A DNA stretch of 64,000 bases from Hydrogenophaga crocea (GCF_011388215.1 NZ_CP049989.1:124001-188000); one strand, 5' to 3'; shown: positions 45,296 through 54,547, counted from the stretch's first letter. Numbers and translations: made by a program. Notes: a model not told the origin generated them from the letters alone.

Positions 45296-46039
45296 TCAGT
45301 GGGCCTGGACCAGGTTGGCTGCGCCCAGACCGATGAAAACGATGAAAAGTGCCTTTTGGAACGCTGGGCCGGCGAGGCGGCCGCGAAGCACCTCCCCAAG
45401 CCTGAGTCCGCCGAATGCACCGAGCAAAGCCCCGCACACCGCGATGGCAACGGACGACGAGACGGACCCGAGCGGCGCGGACATCTGTATTCTCACTGCG
45501 AGTGAGAGGGTGGCAACGGTGAATGACAGCCCCAACGCTTGCACCATCTCATCCTTGCTCAGCCTCAGCGTCTGCAAGTAGGGAACCCAAGGCAAGACAA
45601 AGACAGCCGTGAGGGCCGTGACAAACCCGGTGGTCGTGCCTGCAAGCAGGCCGAGCCATTTGCTCGAAAGCGAAAGATCGGGCAGGCGGGGTCGCCACAG
45701 GCCCCAAAGGCCATAGGCCACGAGGATGCCGCCGAGCCAGCCCCTGGCCACTTGCGCAGAAACGGCTCCTCCAAGACCCGGTGCGCTGACGGTCACGATC
45801 GCTATCGCCAGCCAGCCTGGCCACAGCCGGGCAGCGAGCGCGCGCAGGTGAGGGCCACGGCACTGCGCGACGTTGGTCGCCAACGAGGGGATCACGAGCA
45901 GCGCAGCCGCTTGCACCGGTGGCATCCACAAGCCCAGCAAGCTGATGGCCACCGTGGGCAGCCCCATGCCGGTGATGCCCTTTACGCTGCCAGCGAGCAC
46001 AAAGACCATGACCACCATCAAGAGCTGCAACATGTCCAT
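45296..46039 (-). CDS. TauE/SafE-family membrane transporter
   Basis: The 247-residue product has seven to eight membrane helices and the paired TauE/SafE segments (VKGITGMGLPTVAIS near the start, GTTTGFVTALTAVFVLPWVPYL about 150). Family members carry sulfonates, sulfite or organic acids. ATG 46039 is nearest the first helix; an upstream ATG adds 12 residues. Divergent from a LysR regulator 83 bp away. Confidence 0.85.
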   Translation of the reverse strand: MDMLQLLMVVMVFVLAGSVKGITGMGLPTVAISLLGLWMPPVQAAALLVIPSLATNVAQCRGPHLRALAARLWPGWLAIAIVTVSAPGLGGAVSAQVARGWLGGILVAYGLWGLWRPRLPDLSLSSKWLGLLAGTTTGFVTALTAVFVLPWVPYLQTLRLSKDEMVQALGLSFTVATLSLAVRIQMSAPLGSVSSSVAIAVCGALLGAFGGLRLGEVLRGRLAGPAFQKALFIVFIGLGAANLVQAH

Positions 46040-46122
46040 GCCCGATGGTGCCGGCACAGCGCATGTGCTGTCCATCGTGCAGTCGCGAACACATCCTTCG
46101 TGAATTCCGTAGGATGGCCACC

Positions 46123-47055
46123 ATGAGCACCGCCAAGCGCCGTACCACCGATTACCGCATCGATCCGTTTGACCTGCATCTGTTTGCCGCTGTCGTGGCG
46201 CATGGAACTATCACAGCTGCTGCTTCGGCCGTGAACCTCTCGCTGGCTGCCGCGAGTGCGCGCCTCAAGGCTCTGGAGGACGCGACCGGATCGCACCTGC
46301 TCGAGCGCTCCAAGTCCGGTGCGGCGCCCACCGATGCGGGACGCGCTTTGCTGCGCCACGCCAATCGCGTGCTGGCTGAGCTCGAATCGCTGCATGTGGA
46401 GATGGCGAGCTTTGGCCATGGCTTGCGCGGTACGGTTCGGCTGCTGTGTAACACGGCCGCCATGACCGAGACGCTGCCGCGCACGATCGGACAGTTTCTG
46501 GTGAAGACCCCTGACCTCGATGTGGACGTGCAAGAGCTACCGAGCGAGGCGGTCATTGACGCCTTGCGCCGTGGCACGGCCGAGCTGGGCATCGTCGCCG
46601 ATCACGTCGATACTTCCGGGCTGCTGGCGCAACCTTGGGTCGATGACCGTCTGGTGGTGCTGTGGCCAGAGCACTGGTCGCTGGGCCGCCGCCGCTCGAT
46701 AGCCTATGGCGAATTGCTCGAGCACCCCTTGGTGGGCTTGGCCTGGGACAGTGGACTCAGCCGCTTTCTGGCGGCCCAGGCCAGCCGCAGTGGCCGCGTT
46801 CCGCGCCATCGAGTACGTCTGGGCGGCTTTGACGCTGTGGCCGAACTGGTCGCTGCGGGCGTGGGGGCGGCGGTCATGCCCGAGAGCGCTGCCGCGCGCT
46901 TTGGCATGGACGGTACCCGCATCGTCCCACTGTCAGATGCTTGGTCTCGCAGAAAACTGCTCGTTTGCATGACCCCCGCAGGGAGTGGGCTCTCCAGCGT
47001 ATGCGCTCTGGCCGATGCGCTGCTGAAGATGCAACCGACGCTCATTGGTCGATGA
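46123..47055 (+). CDS. LysR-family transcriptional regulator
   Basis: The 310-residue product has the LysR HTH (FDLHLFAAVVAHGTITAAASAV, LSLAAASARLKALEDATG) and an effector domain (GTVRLLCNTAAM, LGIVADHVD, GVGAAVMPESAA). The LSLAAAS helix is a recognisable subgroup that controls divergent TauE/SafE or efflux genes. ATG 46114 is an alternative start. It probably controls the neighbouring transporter. Confidence 0.85.
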   Translation: MSTAKRRTTDYRIDPFDLHLFAAVVAHGTITAAASAVNLSLAAASARLKALEDATGSHLLERSKSGAAPTDAGRALLRHANRVLAELESLHVEMASFGHGLRGTVRLLCNTAAMTETLPRTIGQFLVKTPDLDVDVQELPSEAVIDALRRGTAELGIVADHVDTSGLLAQPWVDDRLVVLWPEHWSLGRRRSIAYGELLEHPLVGLAWDSGLSRFLAAQASRSGRVPRHRVRLGGFDAVAELVAAGVGAAVMPESAAARFGMDGTRIVPLSDAWSRRKLLVCMTPAGSGLSSVCALADALLKMQPTLIGR

Positions 47056-47426
47056 CTCTAGGACGCATGGTCGGGTCATGGGGAACGACTGCTTCTGGCC
47101 GTTAGCGGAAGTCTACCGTGAGCGTTCAAGCACATAGAAATTTTCCGATGTCATAGAACGAAGCTAAGCCGTCGATGTAGTCGGTCAACGCATTGCCAAA
47201 TGCGTTTGGTTCTGTCGCCTGAGACGGCGGAAGATCCATGCCAGCGAGGCTGATCTGCTCACAGGCAAAGCAATCGACGTATGTGCACCTATTCCCCGAT
47301 GCTTCTGGACACTATGAAGGAGCGCTCTTCTTTAGAGGTTCTGCATCTGCCTGGGGTCGGTGGCGCGCTTCAGTCGAAGCCGTCTGACTGCACCTGTTTG
47401 CAGATTCCCCGAGCTGTGTCCACGGA
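47056..47426. other. gene-free interval with one REP-like repeat
   Basis: Contains the third copy of the short palindromic repeat and a 37-codon - strand frame (about 47240-47128) with protein-like composition but no recognised relation. No gene is called. Confidence 0.4.
47087..47115 (-). repeat. short palindromic repeat, copy 3 (- orientation)
   Basis: On the - strand TAGACTTCCGC, TAAC, GGCC, AGAA, GCAG, TC. It differs from copy 1 at five positions and keeps the same CCGC-N4-GGCC-N4-GCRG spacing. Confidence 0.55.
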
Positions 47427-47882
47427 TCAATGGCTGAATATGGAGAGCCGGCTCATCGCCTCTCGCTTACCGATTTTCTTGATCTCAAGGATCTTGTCTT
47501 GCTGGGCCGCACGCGGTGTTGTTTGACCGCTCTCCCACTTGTAAACCGACAAGGCAGATACCTCCAATAGCGCTGCCATCTGCGCTTGGGTCAGACCCAG
47601 TCGCTTGCGAATGACGAGTAGCCCCTCAGCGGTATATCCAGCTGGTCGCCTGCCGCGGCGCGGGCTTTGCGCTGCTGGACTTTCCTCGGCAGGCTTGGCT
47701 TTGCTCATCTGCTTGGCCAGTTGCTTCGTCGCGTCCTGCGCCGCTTTGAGCTCACGCTTGAGCGCTGCGATCTCGCCGCGGTGTGACGCCACCGTCTTTC
47801 GCAAGAGCTGAATCTCAGATTTCAGCTCTTTGCGCGCCAGGCGCGCAATTTCGGACTTCAGGGTGCTTGCGAGGTTAGGCAT
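47427..47882 (-). CDS. coiled-coil plus XRE-type HTH protein, paralogue of the 58239 gene
   Basis: The 151-residue product starts MPNLASTLKSEIARLARKEL, has a coiled coil (about 10-60), a basic low-complexity linker and a C-terminal HTH (LGLTQAQMAALLEVSALSVY, KWESGQTTPRA). The gene at 58239 has the same layout and start. Likely a DNA-binding regulator of accessory DNA; target unknown. Confidence 0.75.
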   Translation of the reverse strand: MPNLASTLKSEIARLARKELKSEIQLLRKTVASHRGEIAALKRELKAAQDATKQLAKQMSKAKPAEESPAAQSPRRGRRPAGYTAEGLLVIRKRLGLTQAQMAALLEVSALSVYKWESGQTTPRAAQQDKILEIKKIGKREAMSRLSIFSH

Positions 47883-48044
47883 ATGCGCATGCTACTTGCC
47901 GAAGATTAAGAAGGCCATCTTTGCATCGTGTTCTTTGGCTTTGGACGAAGTGCCTGCACAGGTGCGCAAGCAGCAAGCCGTACTCTGGGCAAAGATGGTG
48001 CTTGCATTCTTGAGATGGCGCCTCGCCCAGATCCCGCAAGAAGC

Positions 48045-48440
48045 TCAAACCCGCATCGCCGCCCAGGTGGTGGTCTTCGCATGTTCCGCGAAGTCCCTGC
48101 GCGTGACGCCTGTCTTGTTCTTGCGGGTCCAAACCACTCCCGTGGGGAGCATGTAGGTCACACCCACCTCGGGCGGCATGCCCGATGCGTCGAGATCGCT
48201 GCGGGTCGACTTTCTCTGCGTTGGCCGGCCAGCCATCGTATTGAGCTCGGTAAGCGTTTGCTCGGCCTCGATGCTGGTCATCATCTTCACCAGGTGCACC
48301 ACAGCATCGCGCTTGGTCTTGCCCATGGTCTTGAGTTTGTCCGACAGGAAATTGAGCGTCGACTCGAACTCCCGCGTCGACTGCTGCTGCGCCTGACGGA
48401 TCAATTCTTCGGCGCGCGCCTGAAGTTCTGCCGCACTCAT
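48045..48440 (-). CDS. helical protein of unknown function
   Basis: The 131-residue product has a helical N-terminal half (MSAAELQARAEELIRQAQ, FLSDKLKTMGKTKRDAVV) and a basic C-terminal part (GVVWTRKNKTGVTRRDFAEHA) loosely like nucleoid-associated proteins. No family match is certain. ATG 48440 is chosen; a longer open frame upstream to 48542 is unlike it. On the same strand as the HTH gene and the recombinase. Confidence 0.5.
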   Translation of the reverse strand: MSAAELQARAEELIRQAQQQSTREFESTLNFLSDKLKTMGKTKRDAVVHLVKMMTSIEAEQTLTELNTMAGRPTQRKSTRSDLDASGMPPEVGVTYMLPTGVVWTRKNKTGVTRRDFAEHAKTTTWAAMRV

Positions 48441-48590
48441 CTGGGCCAAATCGCTTTCAATCACGTGATTCTCTGTTTCGCCGCGTCGGGCGCTAGTACG
48501 TTGTCGGGCAGGTTCGCATTTTGACGTGGTGCCCGGGTACACCCTGACGAGAGTGATCTTCCACCCGAAGTCGTTCCTTCGTCCCCCTCA

Positions 48591-48860
48591 CTAGTCGGCA
48601 AGCCCATCCTGGATGATTGCTGCAGCAATCTCCCCCGCGATTGCTTGTGCCGCGGCCCTCCACGACCATTCACCAGTGAGCTCTGACCCTTCAGTGGCAT
48701 CAAGTGCGATCGACAGTCGATCCTCAATCTCGGCACGAATGGCGGTTATCGATTGGACATCTACGTGTTGGCAGTGCTTGACTCGGTGAACGACCACCGC
48801 GTCAAGCGCCTGTTGGACGACCTCGCTAAACGCCCTGGGGTCCAAGCCGTCTGTTTTCAT
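48591..48860 (-). CDS. small protein coupled to the serine recombinase
   Basis: The 89-residue helical product (FSEVVQQALDAVVVHRVKHC, AQAIAGEIAAAIIQDGLAD) overlaps the recombinase stop by 4 bp (ATGA), so it is translated with it. The family is unknown. It could be a directionality or accessory factor of the recombinase, which is inference from the coupling. Confidence 0.6.
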   Translation of the reverse strand: MKTDGLDPRAFSEVVQQALDAVVVHRVKHCQHVDVQSITAIRAEIEDRLSIALDATEGSELTGEWSWRAAAQAIAGEIAAAIIQDGLAD

Positions 48861-50440
48861 GGATGAGTTGCGCAGTTTTGCGTTTCAAGCGGCCGCTCCC
48901 GGGGCAGGCCAGCGTATGTGGCTGAGGGGTTCAGCCGTGCAAGTTGCTTCTTGAGCTCACGCACGATCGCCTCAGGCGTGTAGAGCGCCTTGACAGCACT
49001 TGGCGGATCCTGATGAACCCATGGTGGCAAACGTCGAAACTCTTCCATGCTCGAAACGCCAAACCAGTGGGCTTGGGGTCCTAGATCCATGGCCGCGAAG
49101 ATCACCAAATCGCCTGCAGGCAGAGACTTCTTGAGCAGCAGCCACCGGTTTCCCGCTTCCGAGGGGTGCGGCCAGCAAAGCTGAACTCTTGCGCGGATGC
49201 CATTCTCAAGGATCAGAACCCGGCTCCTGGTGTGGGGTGTGCACTCGATGCCCTCACGCACGAGAAGCTTGACGAGGTCATACTGAACCAGATCACCGAT
49301 TGCTCGTGCCACCAGTATCTGCTTCAGGTGGTGTTCTCGCACCTTGCCAACGTCTCTGCCAGCCAGCCGCATGGCGGCTTGGAGCGAGCCGAACGCACGG
49401 TTGTACGTTTCCTTTGACGGCATCCCCGTTCTCTCAAGATCCACCTGGCTTAGCAGGGGGTTCTTCTCGAGTTGGCGTCGCAGCGCTTCAAGAAGCTGAT
49501 CGTTGGTGCGCCTCTTGAACCGACGTCGCTGCAGCTTGCACTGCACCGTGTCCCAGAGAGCTCGCGAGATGACTGGTTCGATCACACCGTCAGCACGCGT
49601 TTCGCGCTGATGGTTCTTCTTCTGTCGATAAGCTCTTCCCCAAACGAAGTTCCCTATGAACGCCTCGTTGCGCAGGAGTAATGAAACCGTGTCGTTCGTA
49701 AAGCGCTGACCGTTACCCGTGAGGACCCCTTCGTATTGGAGCTGTCGCGCAACAGACTTGAGCGACCCGCCTTCTGCGGCGTACATCTGAAAAATCCGCC
49801 TCACCAGATCGACCTCCCATTGAGGTCCGTGTACCCAGGCGACCCGCTCGGCCTGCGAGCCTTTGGGTTGCTTTCGTCCGAGCAGGCGCCGCTTCCCCAG
49901 GCGATCTACTGCCACGCGCGTGAGTCCCAGCGGGGGCAGGGGCCCGACTTGGAAGCCGAGTCGAATGGCTCTGTCCTGGCCGTCGCGGCATTTCATGCCC
50001 AGCTCGCGTGAGTATTCGGCCGCCATCGCGCGCTTGATGGTTTTCAGAAGCGCAGTCATCGCGTCTTGCTTGGCACCGAAGCTCTCTTTGACGTACACAA
50101 CGGACACACCGTGCAGCCGACAGGTGTATTCGTAGTAGGCGGCGGCGTCGATATCCTGAAACCGGCCCCAGCGGCTGACGTCGTACACCAAGACAGTGTC
50201 AAAGGGCCTGGGGACCTCCATCACGTCGCGGATGAGGCGTTTCATGCCTTCCCGGTTGGCGATCCGTAGGCCACTCTTGGCAGCGTCCTCGTAGACGTCA
50301 ACCAACTCGATCCCGTTGATGAGCGAGTAGTCCCGAATCGCATCGAGCTGCATGCCGATGGACAGATCCTGGTGATCGGTGGACATGCGGACGTAGGCCG
50401 CTGCTCGTATGACCTTGGCGCTGTTGTCGGCTGCATCCAT
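48857..50440 (-). CDS. large serine recombinase
   Basis: The 527-residue product has an N-terminal resolvase domain with the catalytic Ser in AYVRMSTDHQ (about residue 20) and the Arg-rich YDVSRWGRFQD, a recombinase domain (GPLPPLGL, LLLRNEAFIGNFVWGRA) and a C-terminal part of about 200 residues unlike the usual zinc-ribbon coiled coil. It should cut and rejoin att-type sites by a 5'-phosphoserine. ATG 50440 was chosen at the domain start. Divergent from the DUF3489 operon. Confidence 0.88.
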   Translation of the reverse strand: MDAADNSAKVIRAAAYVRMSTDHQDLSIGMQLDAIRDYSLINGIELVDVYEDAAKSGLRIANREGMKRLIRDVMEVPRPFDTVLVYDVSRWGRFQDIDAAAYYEYTCRLHGVSVVYVKESFGAKQDAMTALLKTIKRAMAAEYSRELGMKCRDGQDRAIRLGFQVGPLPPLGLTRVAVDRLGKRRLLGRKQPKGSQAERVAWVHGPQWEVDLVRRIFQMYAAEGGSLKSVARQLQYEGVLTGNGQRFTNDTVSLLLRNEAFIGNFVWGRAYRQKKNHQRETRADGVIEPVISRALWDTVQCKLQRRRFKRRTNDQLLEALRRQLEKNPLLSQVDLERTGMPSKETYNRAFGSLQAAMRLAGRDVGKVREHHLKQILVARAIGDLVQYDLVKLLVREGIECTPHTRSRVLILENGIRARVQLCWPHPSEAGNRWLLLKKSLPAGDLVIFAAMDLGPQAHWFGVSSMEEFRRLPPWVHQDPPSAVKALYTPEAIVRELKKQLARLNPSATYAGLPRERPLETQNCATHP

Positions 50441-50675
50441 CGTCAGGCTCCGGTTGCTCAGTCGCTCACCATGATGCGCCGGAGTGCCGGAAATGGCGAG
50501 CTTGCTGCGATCTGCCAATCCGCGGACGTATCCAGCACATTCATCAACGCGCCGCACATAGCAAGCGGTGCGTTGAATCATGACCAAACACCACGGCTAC
50601 TGCCGATTCGACTTGGGTCTTCGCTGATGCAGAGCGTTACTACCTATGCGCCGCTGTTGGCGTAGGAGAACCTCA

Positions 50676-51089
50676 ATGAAACGCGCTCCGTCGAAGACCT
50701 GTAAGCCAGCTTCCAAATCCCCCGCCAAGGCCTCCTCAAAAGCCACCGCCAAAACCCCGTCCAAGCCGAAGGCTCCTCAGGCCTCTGCTACCCGCCGCAG
50801 CCCCGCCAAGTCCGCTCGCCCTGCGGCCAAGCGCGCGCCCCAGAAACTCACTCCCACCCTCGCCGCCGTACCCCCCACCGCCACCAAGAAATCCCAGCTC
50901 ATCGCCTTGCTGAGCTCCGGCGCCTCCATGGCCCAGATGACCGAGCTCACCGGCTGGCTCCCCCACACCGTACGCGGCATGCTCAGCGGCTCACTCCGAA
51001 AACGCCTGGGCCTGAACGTGCAGCACAGCCTGCAAGACGGCGTTCGGGTCTACCGCATCGTCCCGGCCGGGGAGGAGGTGGCCCAATGA
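50676..51089 (+). CDS. DUF3489 family protein
   Basis: The 137-residue product has a Lys/Ala/Pro-rich basic N-terminus (about 1-65) and a C-terminal DUF3489 domain (LIALLSSGASMAQMTELTGW, LPHTVRGMLSGSLRKRLGL), an HTH-like DNA-binding fold. It overlaps DUF2924 (ATGA). DUF3489, DUF2924 and a recombinase form a recurrent triad in mobile islands. GGAG lies ten bases before ATG 50676. Confidence 0.82.
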   Translation: MKRAPSKTCKPASKSPAKASSKATAKTPSKPKAPQASATRRSPAKSARPAAKRAPQKLTPTLAAVPPTATKKSQLIALLSSGASMAQMTELTGWLPHTVRGMLSGSLRKRLGLNVQHSLQDGVRVYRIVPAGEEVAQ

Positions 51090-51466
51090 GCTTTCCGGCA
51101 GAGATCCTGACCGCCGAGCGCGACGTGCTCGTCTCGCGCTGGAAGGCCGCCTTCCACCGCGAGCCCCCGCCACGCGTGCACACCAGCCTCATGCGCCGGG
51201 TGCTCGCCTGGCAGGCGCAAATCGAGGCCAGCGGCACGAAGACGCCTTTTTCCTCTCTGGCCCAGCCCCCATCGTCCAAGGCGGCCCCGCTGCTGCCTCC
51301 AGGCACCCGCCTGCTGCGCGAGTGGCAGGGCGCCACCTACGAGGTACTGGTCCTCCCAAAGGGCTTCCAGTACGGCGGCAAGACCTACACCAGCCTCACC
51401 GCCATCGCCCGCACCATCACCGGCACGCCCTGGTCGGGCCCGGCGTTCTTCGGGGTCAAGCGCTGA
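51086..51466 (+). CDS. DUF2924 family protein
   Basis: The 126-residue product shows the DUF2924 core: RWKAAFHREPPPRVHTSLMR, GTRLLREWQGATYEVLVL, GFQYGGKTYTSLTAIARTIT and SGPAFFG. Function unknown; the family accompanies serine recombinases. It overlaps DUF3489 upstream and the recombinase downstream (TGATG), so all three are coupled. Confidence 0.88.
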   Translation: MSFPAEILTAERDVLVSRWKAAFHREPPPRVHTSLMRRVLAWQAQIEASGTKTPFSSLAQPPSSKAAPLLPPGTRLLREWQGATYEVLVLPKGFQYGGKTYTSLTAIARTITGTPWSGPAFFGVKR

Positions 51467-53229
51467 TGGCGTCGAAGTCATCTGCCAAGGCCTTGGTCGC
51501 CGGCACGACCGGTACGAGCGGTGCGGCCGGCCAGATGGGTTTTCCGACGCTGGCTTGCGCGATCTACACCCGCAAATCCTCCGAAGAGGGCCTGGAGCAG
51601 GATTTCAATTCACTTCACGCCCAGCGCGAGGCCTGCGAGGCCTTCGTGCTCAGCCAGAAGAGCCTGGGCTGGACGCTCAACCCCACCACCTACGACGACG
51701 GCGGGTTCTCGGGCGGGAACGTGGAGCGGCCAGCGCTGAAGCGGCTGATCGCCGATGTGGAAGCCGGCAAGGTCAAGGTGATCGTGGTCTACAAGGTCGA
51801 CCGGCTCACCCGGTCGTTGGCTGATTTCGCGAAGCTGGTTGAACTCTTCGATGCCAAGGGGGTTTCCTTTGTCTCGGTCACCCAGCAGTTCAACACCACC
51901 ACCTCCATGGGGCGGCTGACCCTGAACGTCTTGCTGTCCTTTGCCCAGTTCGAGCGCGAGGTCACGGGAGAGCGTATCCGGGACAAGATCGCCGCATCCA
52001 AGCGCAAGGGCCTGTGGATGGGGGGAGTGCCTCCCGTGGGCTACCGGGCCAAGGGCCGAACCTTGGAGCCTGAGGCCCCGTACGCTGTACGGATTGCCGA
52101 GATCTACGCGCTGTACCTGCAGCTCAACTGCGTGCGCAAGGTGGCGGCCGAGCTGCAGGCCCGTGGCTGGCTCACGCCCGAGCGGGAGAACAAGCGGGAA
52201 GGATTTGGGGGCAACAAGCCGTTCAGCCGGGGACACCTGTACCGGATCCTGAGCAACCCCATCTACGTGGGTCTGCTCCCCCACCGAGGAGAAAACCACC
52301 CCGGCCAGCACCCGGCGATCGTGGAGCAGGCGCTGTGGGACCAGGTGCAGCAGCGCCTGGAAGCCAACCGCCAGGGACACAAGAGCCAATCCAAAGCGGC
52401 AGCCCCGAGCCTGCTCAGCGGCAAGCTCTTCGATGAAACCGGGCGCAGGCTCATCCCGTCGCACACCCGCAAGGGCAAAAAGCAGTACCGGTATTACGTG
52501 ACGCCAGCCGACGACCCGGGTGAGCCGATCCGGCTGCCGGCCAGTGAACTCGAGAAGCTGGTGGTCCGGGCGATCATGGAGTGGAGCGCGAGTGAAAAGC
52601 GGGTGCTCGATGCCGTGGGCTGGAAGGACGCCAAGCGGGCCCAGGAAGCGCTCACCGGTGCCAAGAAGCTGGGGCAGGCGATTCAGCATGAAACAGGCGC
52701 ACAAATCGCTAAGGCGGTGCGCCGGGTGGAGGTGGCGCCTGAGGAGGTGCGCGTCACGCTGGACCTGGTGGGCTGCGGGGTGCTGAAGGCGGAGATGAAG
52801 TCAGAGACAAAGTCCGCGACCCAAAACGGAGCAGGGCAGGGGAGTACCACGATCTCAGTGCCAGCGAAAAGAAAACGCTGCGGCATGGCGGTGCGCCTAG
52901 TGATCGGAGATAACGCCGCGGGGCAGACCACGAAGCGCGAGCCTGACCCGACGCTCGTGGCGCTGATGGCCAAGGGCAAGGCCTGGCTGCAGCAGTTCAC
53001 TCGCGAAGGGCAGTCGATCGAGGAAATCGCCGAGCGCGAGAAGTTCAGCGTGCGCTACGTGAATCGGGTGATCAACATCGCGTTGCTGGCGCCGGACATC
53101 GTGCAGGCGATCGAGAAGGGTGAGCACCCTGAGGAGATCAATGCGGCCAAGCTGCTGACTTCGGTGCCGTTGCCTGAGGCCTGGGGCGCTCAGCGAGAAA
53201 TGCTCCGGGTGGGAGGGCGGGCGCAATGA
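51466..53229 (+). CDS. large serine recombinase of the DUF3489-DUF2924 triad
   Basis: The 587-residue product has a resolvase domain (catalytic Ser in AIYTRKSSEEG, about 35; VYKVDRLTRS; LLSFAQFEREVTGERI), a recombinase domain (GGVPPVGYRAK, HLYRILSNPIYVG) and a C-terminal region with a hinge helix (IEEIAEREKFSVRYVNRVIN, about 530) typical of this recombinase subfamily. No zinc-ribbon Cys cluster. It follows DUF2924 with overlapping stop and start. Confidence 0.92.
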   Translation: MASKSSAKALVAGTTGTSGAAGQMGFPTLACAIYTRKSSEEGLEQDFNSLHAQREACEAFVLSQKSLGWTLNPTTYDDGGFSGGNVERPALKRLIADVEAGKVKVIVVYKVDRLTRSLADFAKLVELFDAKGVSFVSVTQQFNTTTSMGRLTLNVLLSFAQFEREVTGERIRDKIAASKRKGLWMGGVPPVGYRAKGRTLEPEAPYAVRIAEIYALYLQLNCVRKVAAELQARGWLTPERENKREGFGGNKPFSRGHLYRILSNPIYVGLLPHRGENHPGQHPAIVEQALWDQVQQRLEANRQGHKSQSKAAAPSLLSGKLFDETGRRLIPSHTRKGKKQYRYYVTPADDPGEPIRLPASELEKLVVRAIMEWSASEKRVLDAVGWKDAKRAQEALTGAKKLGQAIQHETGAQIAKAVRRVEVAPEEVRVTLDLVGCGVLKAEMKSETKSATQNGAGQGSTTISVPAKRKRCGMAVRLVIGDNAAGQTTKREPDPTLVALMAKGKAWLQQFTREGQSIEEIAEREKFSVRYVNRVINIALLAPDIVQAIEKGEHPEEINAAKLLTSVPLPEAWGAQREMLRVGGRAQ

Positions 53230-53235
53230 CTGGCT

Positions 53236-53565
53236 TCAGGGAGCAGAGGCGTCACCGCTGCCCGGCAGCTGCTGGGACACAAAGTCCAGCACGGCCAGGC
53301 GCTGAGCGATGGACAAGCGGTGAAAGGCGAGGAGCAGGGCGGCTTCGTCATCGCTGGACGCGTAGAAGTAGGCAACTGGGACGTGCAGGACGTCGGCCAA
53401 GCGAGCCACCATGGAGTGATCTGGCGCGTGTTTGCCACGCTCGTACTGGTTCATCCGTGCACTGGCCGACATCTCGTCCACGCCGGCCAGCACGCCCAGC
53501 CGCTCTTGAGACAGCCCAGCCGCCAGCCGCGCGGCTTTAAGCCTCTTCGGAAAAACCAACAACAC
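53236..53565 (-). CDS. XRE-family regulator
   Basis: The 109-residue product has an N-terminal XRE HTH (AARLAAGLSQERLGVLAGVD, MNQYERGKHAPDHSMVARLA) and a short helical tail. It converges with the recombinase (7-bp gap) and has a dyad 50 bp upstream of its start. Likely a repressor acting on itself. Confidence 0.8.
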   Translation of the reverse strand: MLLVFPKRLKAARLAAGLSQERLGVLAGVDEMSASARMNQYERGKHAPDHSMVARLADVLHVPVAYFYASSDDEAALLLAFHRLSIAQRLAVLDFVSQQLPGSGDASAP

Positions 53566-53615
53566 GCACCCCGTCTACGTCCAAGGCCGGGATCGTCTTG
53601 TTAACTCATGCGCTC

Positions 53616-53638
53616 TACACTAAGAAATACTGAGTGTA
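53616..53638. promoter_or_regulatory. dyad upstream of the XRE regulator
   Basis: TACACT-N11-AGTGTA lies between the XRE gene (start 53565) and the lipoprotein gene (start 53750), in an AT-rich region. The symmetry and place fit an XRE operator. Confidence 0.45.
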
Positions 53639-53749
53639 AGATGGCAATTAGATGGTGCTTGAAAGTGCGATTGCGTAAACGAGGGGAGGGTCGCTTGTAG
53701 GAGCAAGGGGTTCCGGTGAGTGTTCGTGATTCAAATCTAGAGCTGATTT

Positions 53750-54547
53750 ATGAAAAACCTGATGATTCTTGTTTTGGTCGTGATGCTGTCGGGCTGTTTG
53801 CCCGATTCAATTTCGTTTGGCGGCGATAAGCCTGGGGAGGAAAAGATTGAAGAGGGCGCGGTGACCGCGGACGCGGGCACGTACTTCCGAAACCCGTCTT
53901 TGTACCTGGGCAAGCCCGTTTATCTGTACCTGCGTGAGGTGCAGGGCCCCACGAAGGAGCGGGTGTTCATGTCGCTGGACGAGCGCCCGCTGTTTCAACA
54001 CACCGGGATGATCCCCACTGCCAAGTTGTTGGATCAGTGGCTGCAGGCCGGTCTTGATCCGGATGGCAACTACACCGTCACCTTCCGTGTGACCACGACG
54101 ATTGAGATTCCAGGGACCCCGCCGGTTTACAAAACCGAGTTTGATCGATTTATCGTTAACACCGAGGACGGCCCGTCCATTGAAAATGGCCGCCGGCCAA
54201 TGAATCTGACGTTGATCGATAGCCTGCCGCAAGAGCGGGTGAGGCGCCCAATTGCTAAAGTGGTCAAAGAGATCGAGAGCATTGCGCTCCATCCCGAGCG
54301 GTACGTTAATGGTCGCGTGCGCTCAGCGTTGACGATTCACAAAGACAAGCTTCGGGTACATGACGACAAGAGCTGGGTCGTCAAGTACAGGGACCTCAAT
54401 GTCTTGCTGCCCAACTCCATCGCTCGATTCGACGCAACCGCGATGCCAAGTCTGTTCGACCTCGCTGTAGCTGGCACGCTCGAGTCGAAGAGGGATGGGT
54501 ACTGGCTGACGGCTGATCAAGTCGGGTACCTTGTGCCAACCCGTTGA
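53750..54547 (+). CDS. lipoprotein of unknown function
   Basis: The 265-residue product begins with a lipoprotein signal (LVLVVMLSGCLP, Cys about 16) and has a beta-rich body with two similar halves (FRNPSLYLGKPVYLYLREV and LHPERYVNGRVRSALTIHK). No named family. ATG 53750 is the only start that gives a full signal. Its base composition is lower in GC than the recombinase next to it. Confidence 0.6.
   Translation: MKNLMILVLVVMLSGCLPDSISFGGDKPGEEKIEEGAVTADAGTYFRNPSLYLGKPVYLYLREVQGPTKERVFMSLDERPLFQHTGMIPTAKLLDQWLQAGLDPDGNYTVTFRVTTTIEIPGTPPVYKTEFDRFIVNTEDGPSIENGRRPMNLTLIDSLPQERVRRPIAKVVKEIESIALHPERYVNGRVRSALTIHKDKLRVHDDKSWVVKYRDLNVLLPNSIARFDATAMPSLFDLAVAGTLESKRDGYWLTADQVGYLVPTR

Noticed and set aside
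48045..48440. H-NS family assignment
   Set aside because: The C-terminal GRGR-type motif of H-NS is absent; only the basic tail is similar.
44467..48537. 15-bp identity GACGTGGTGCCCGGG at 44467 and 48523
   Set aside because: A match of this length is expected by chance in a window this size and the flanks differ.
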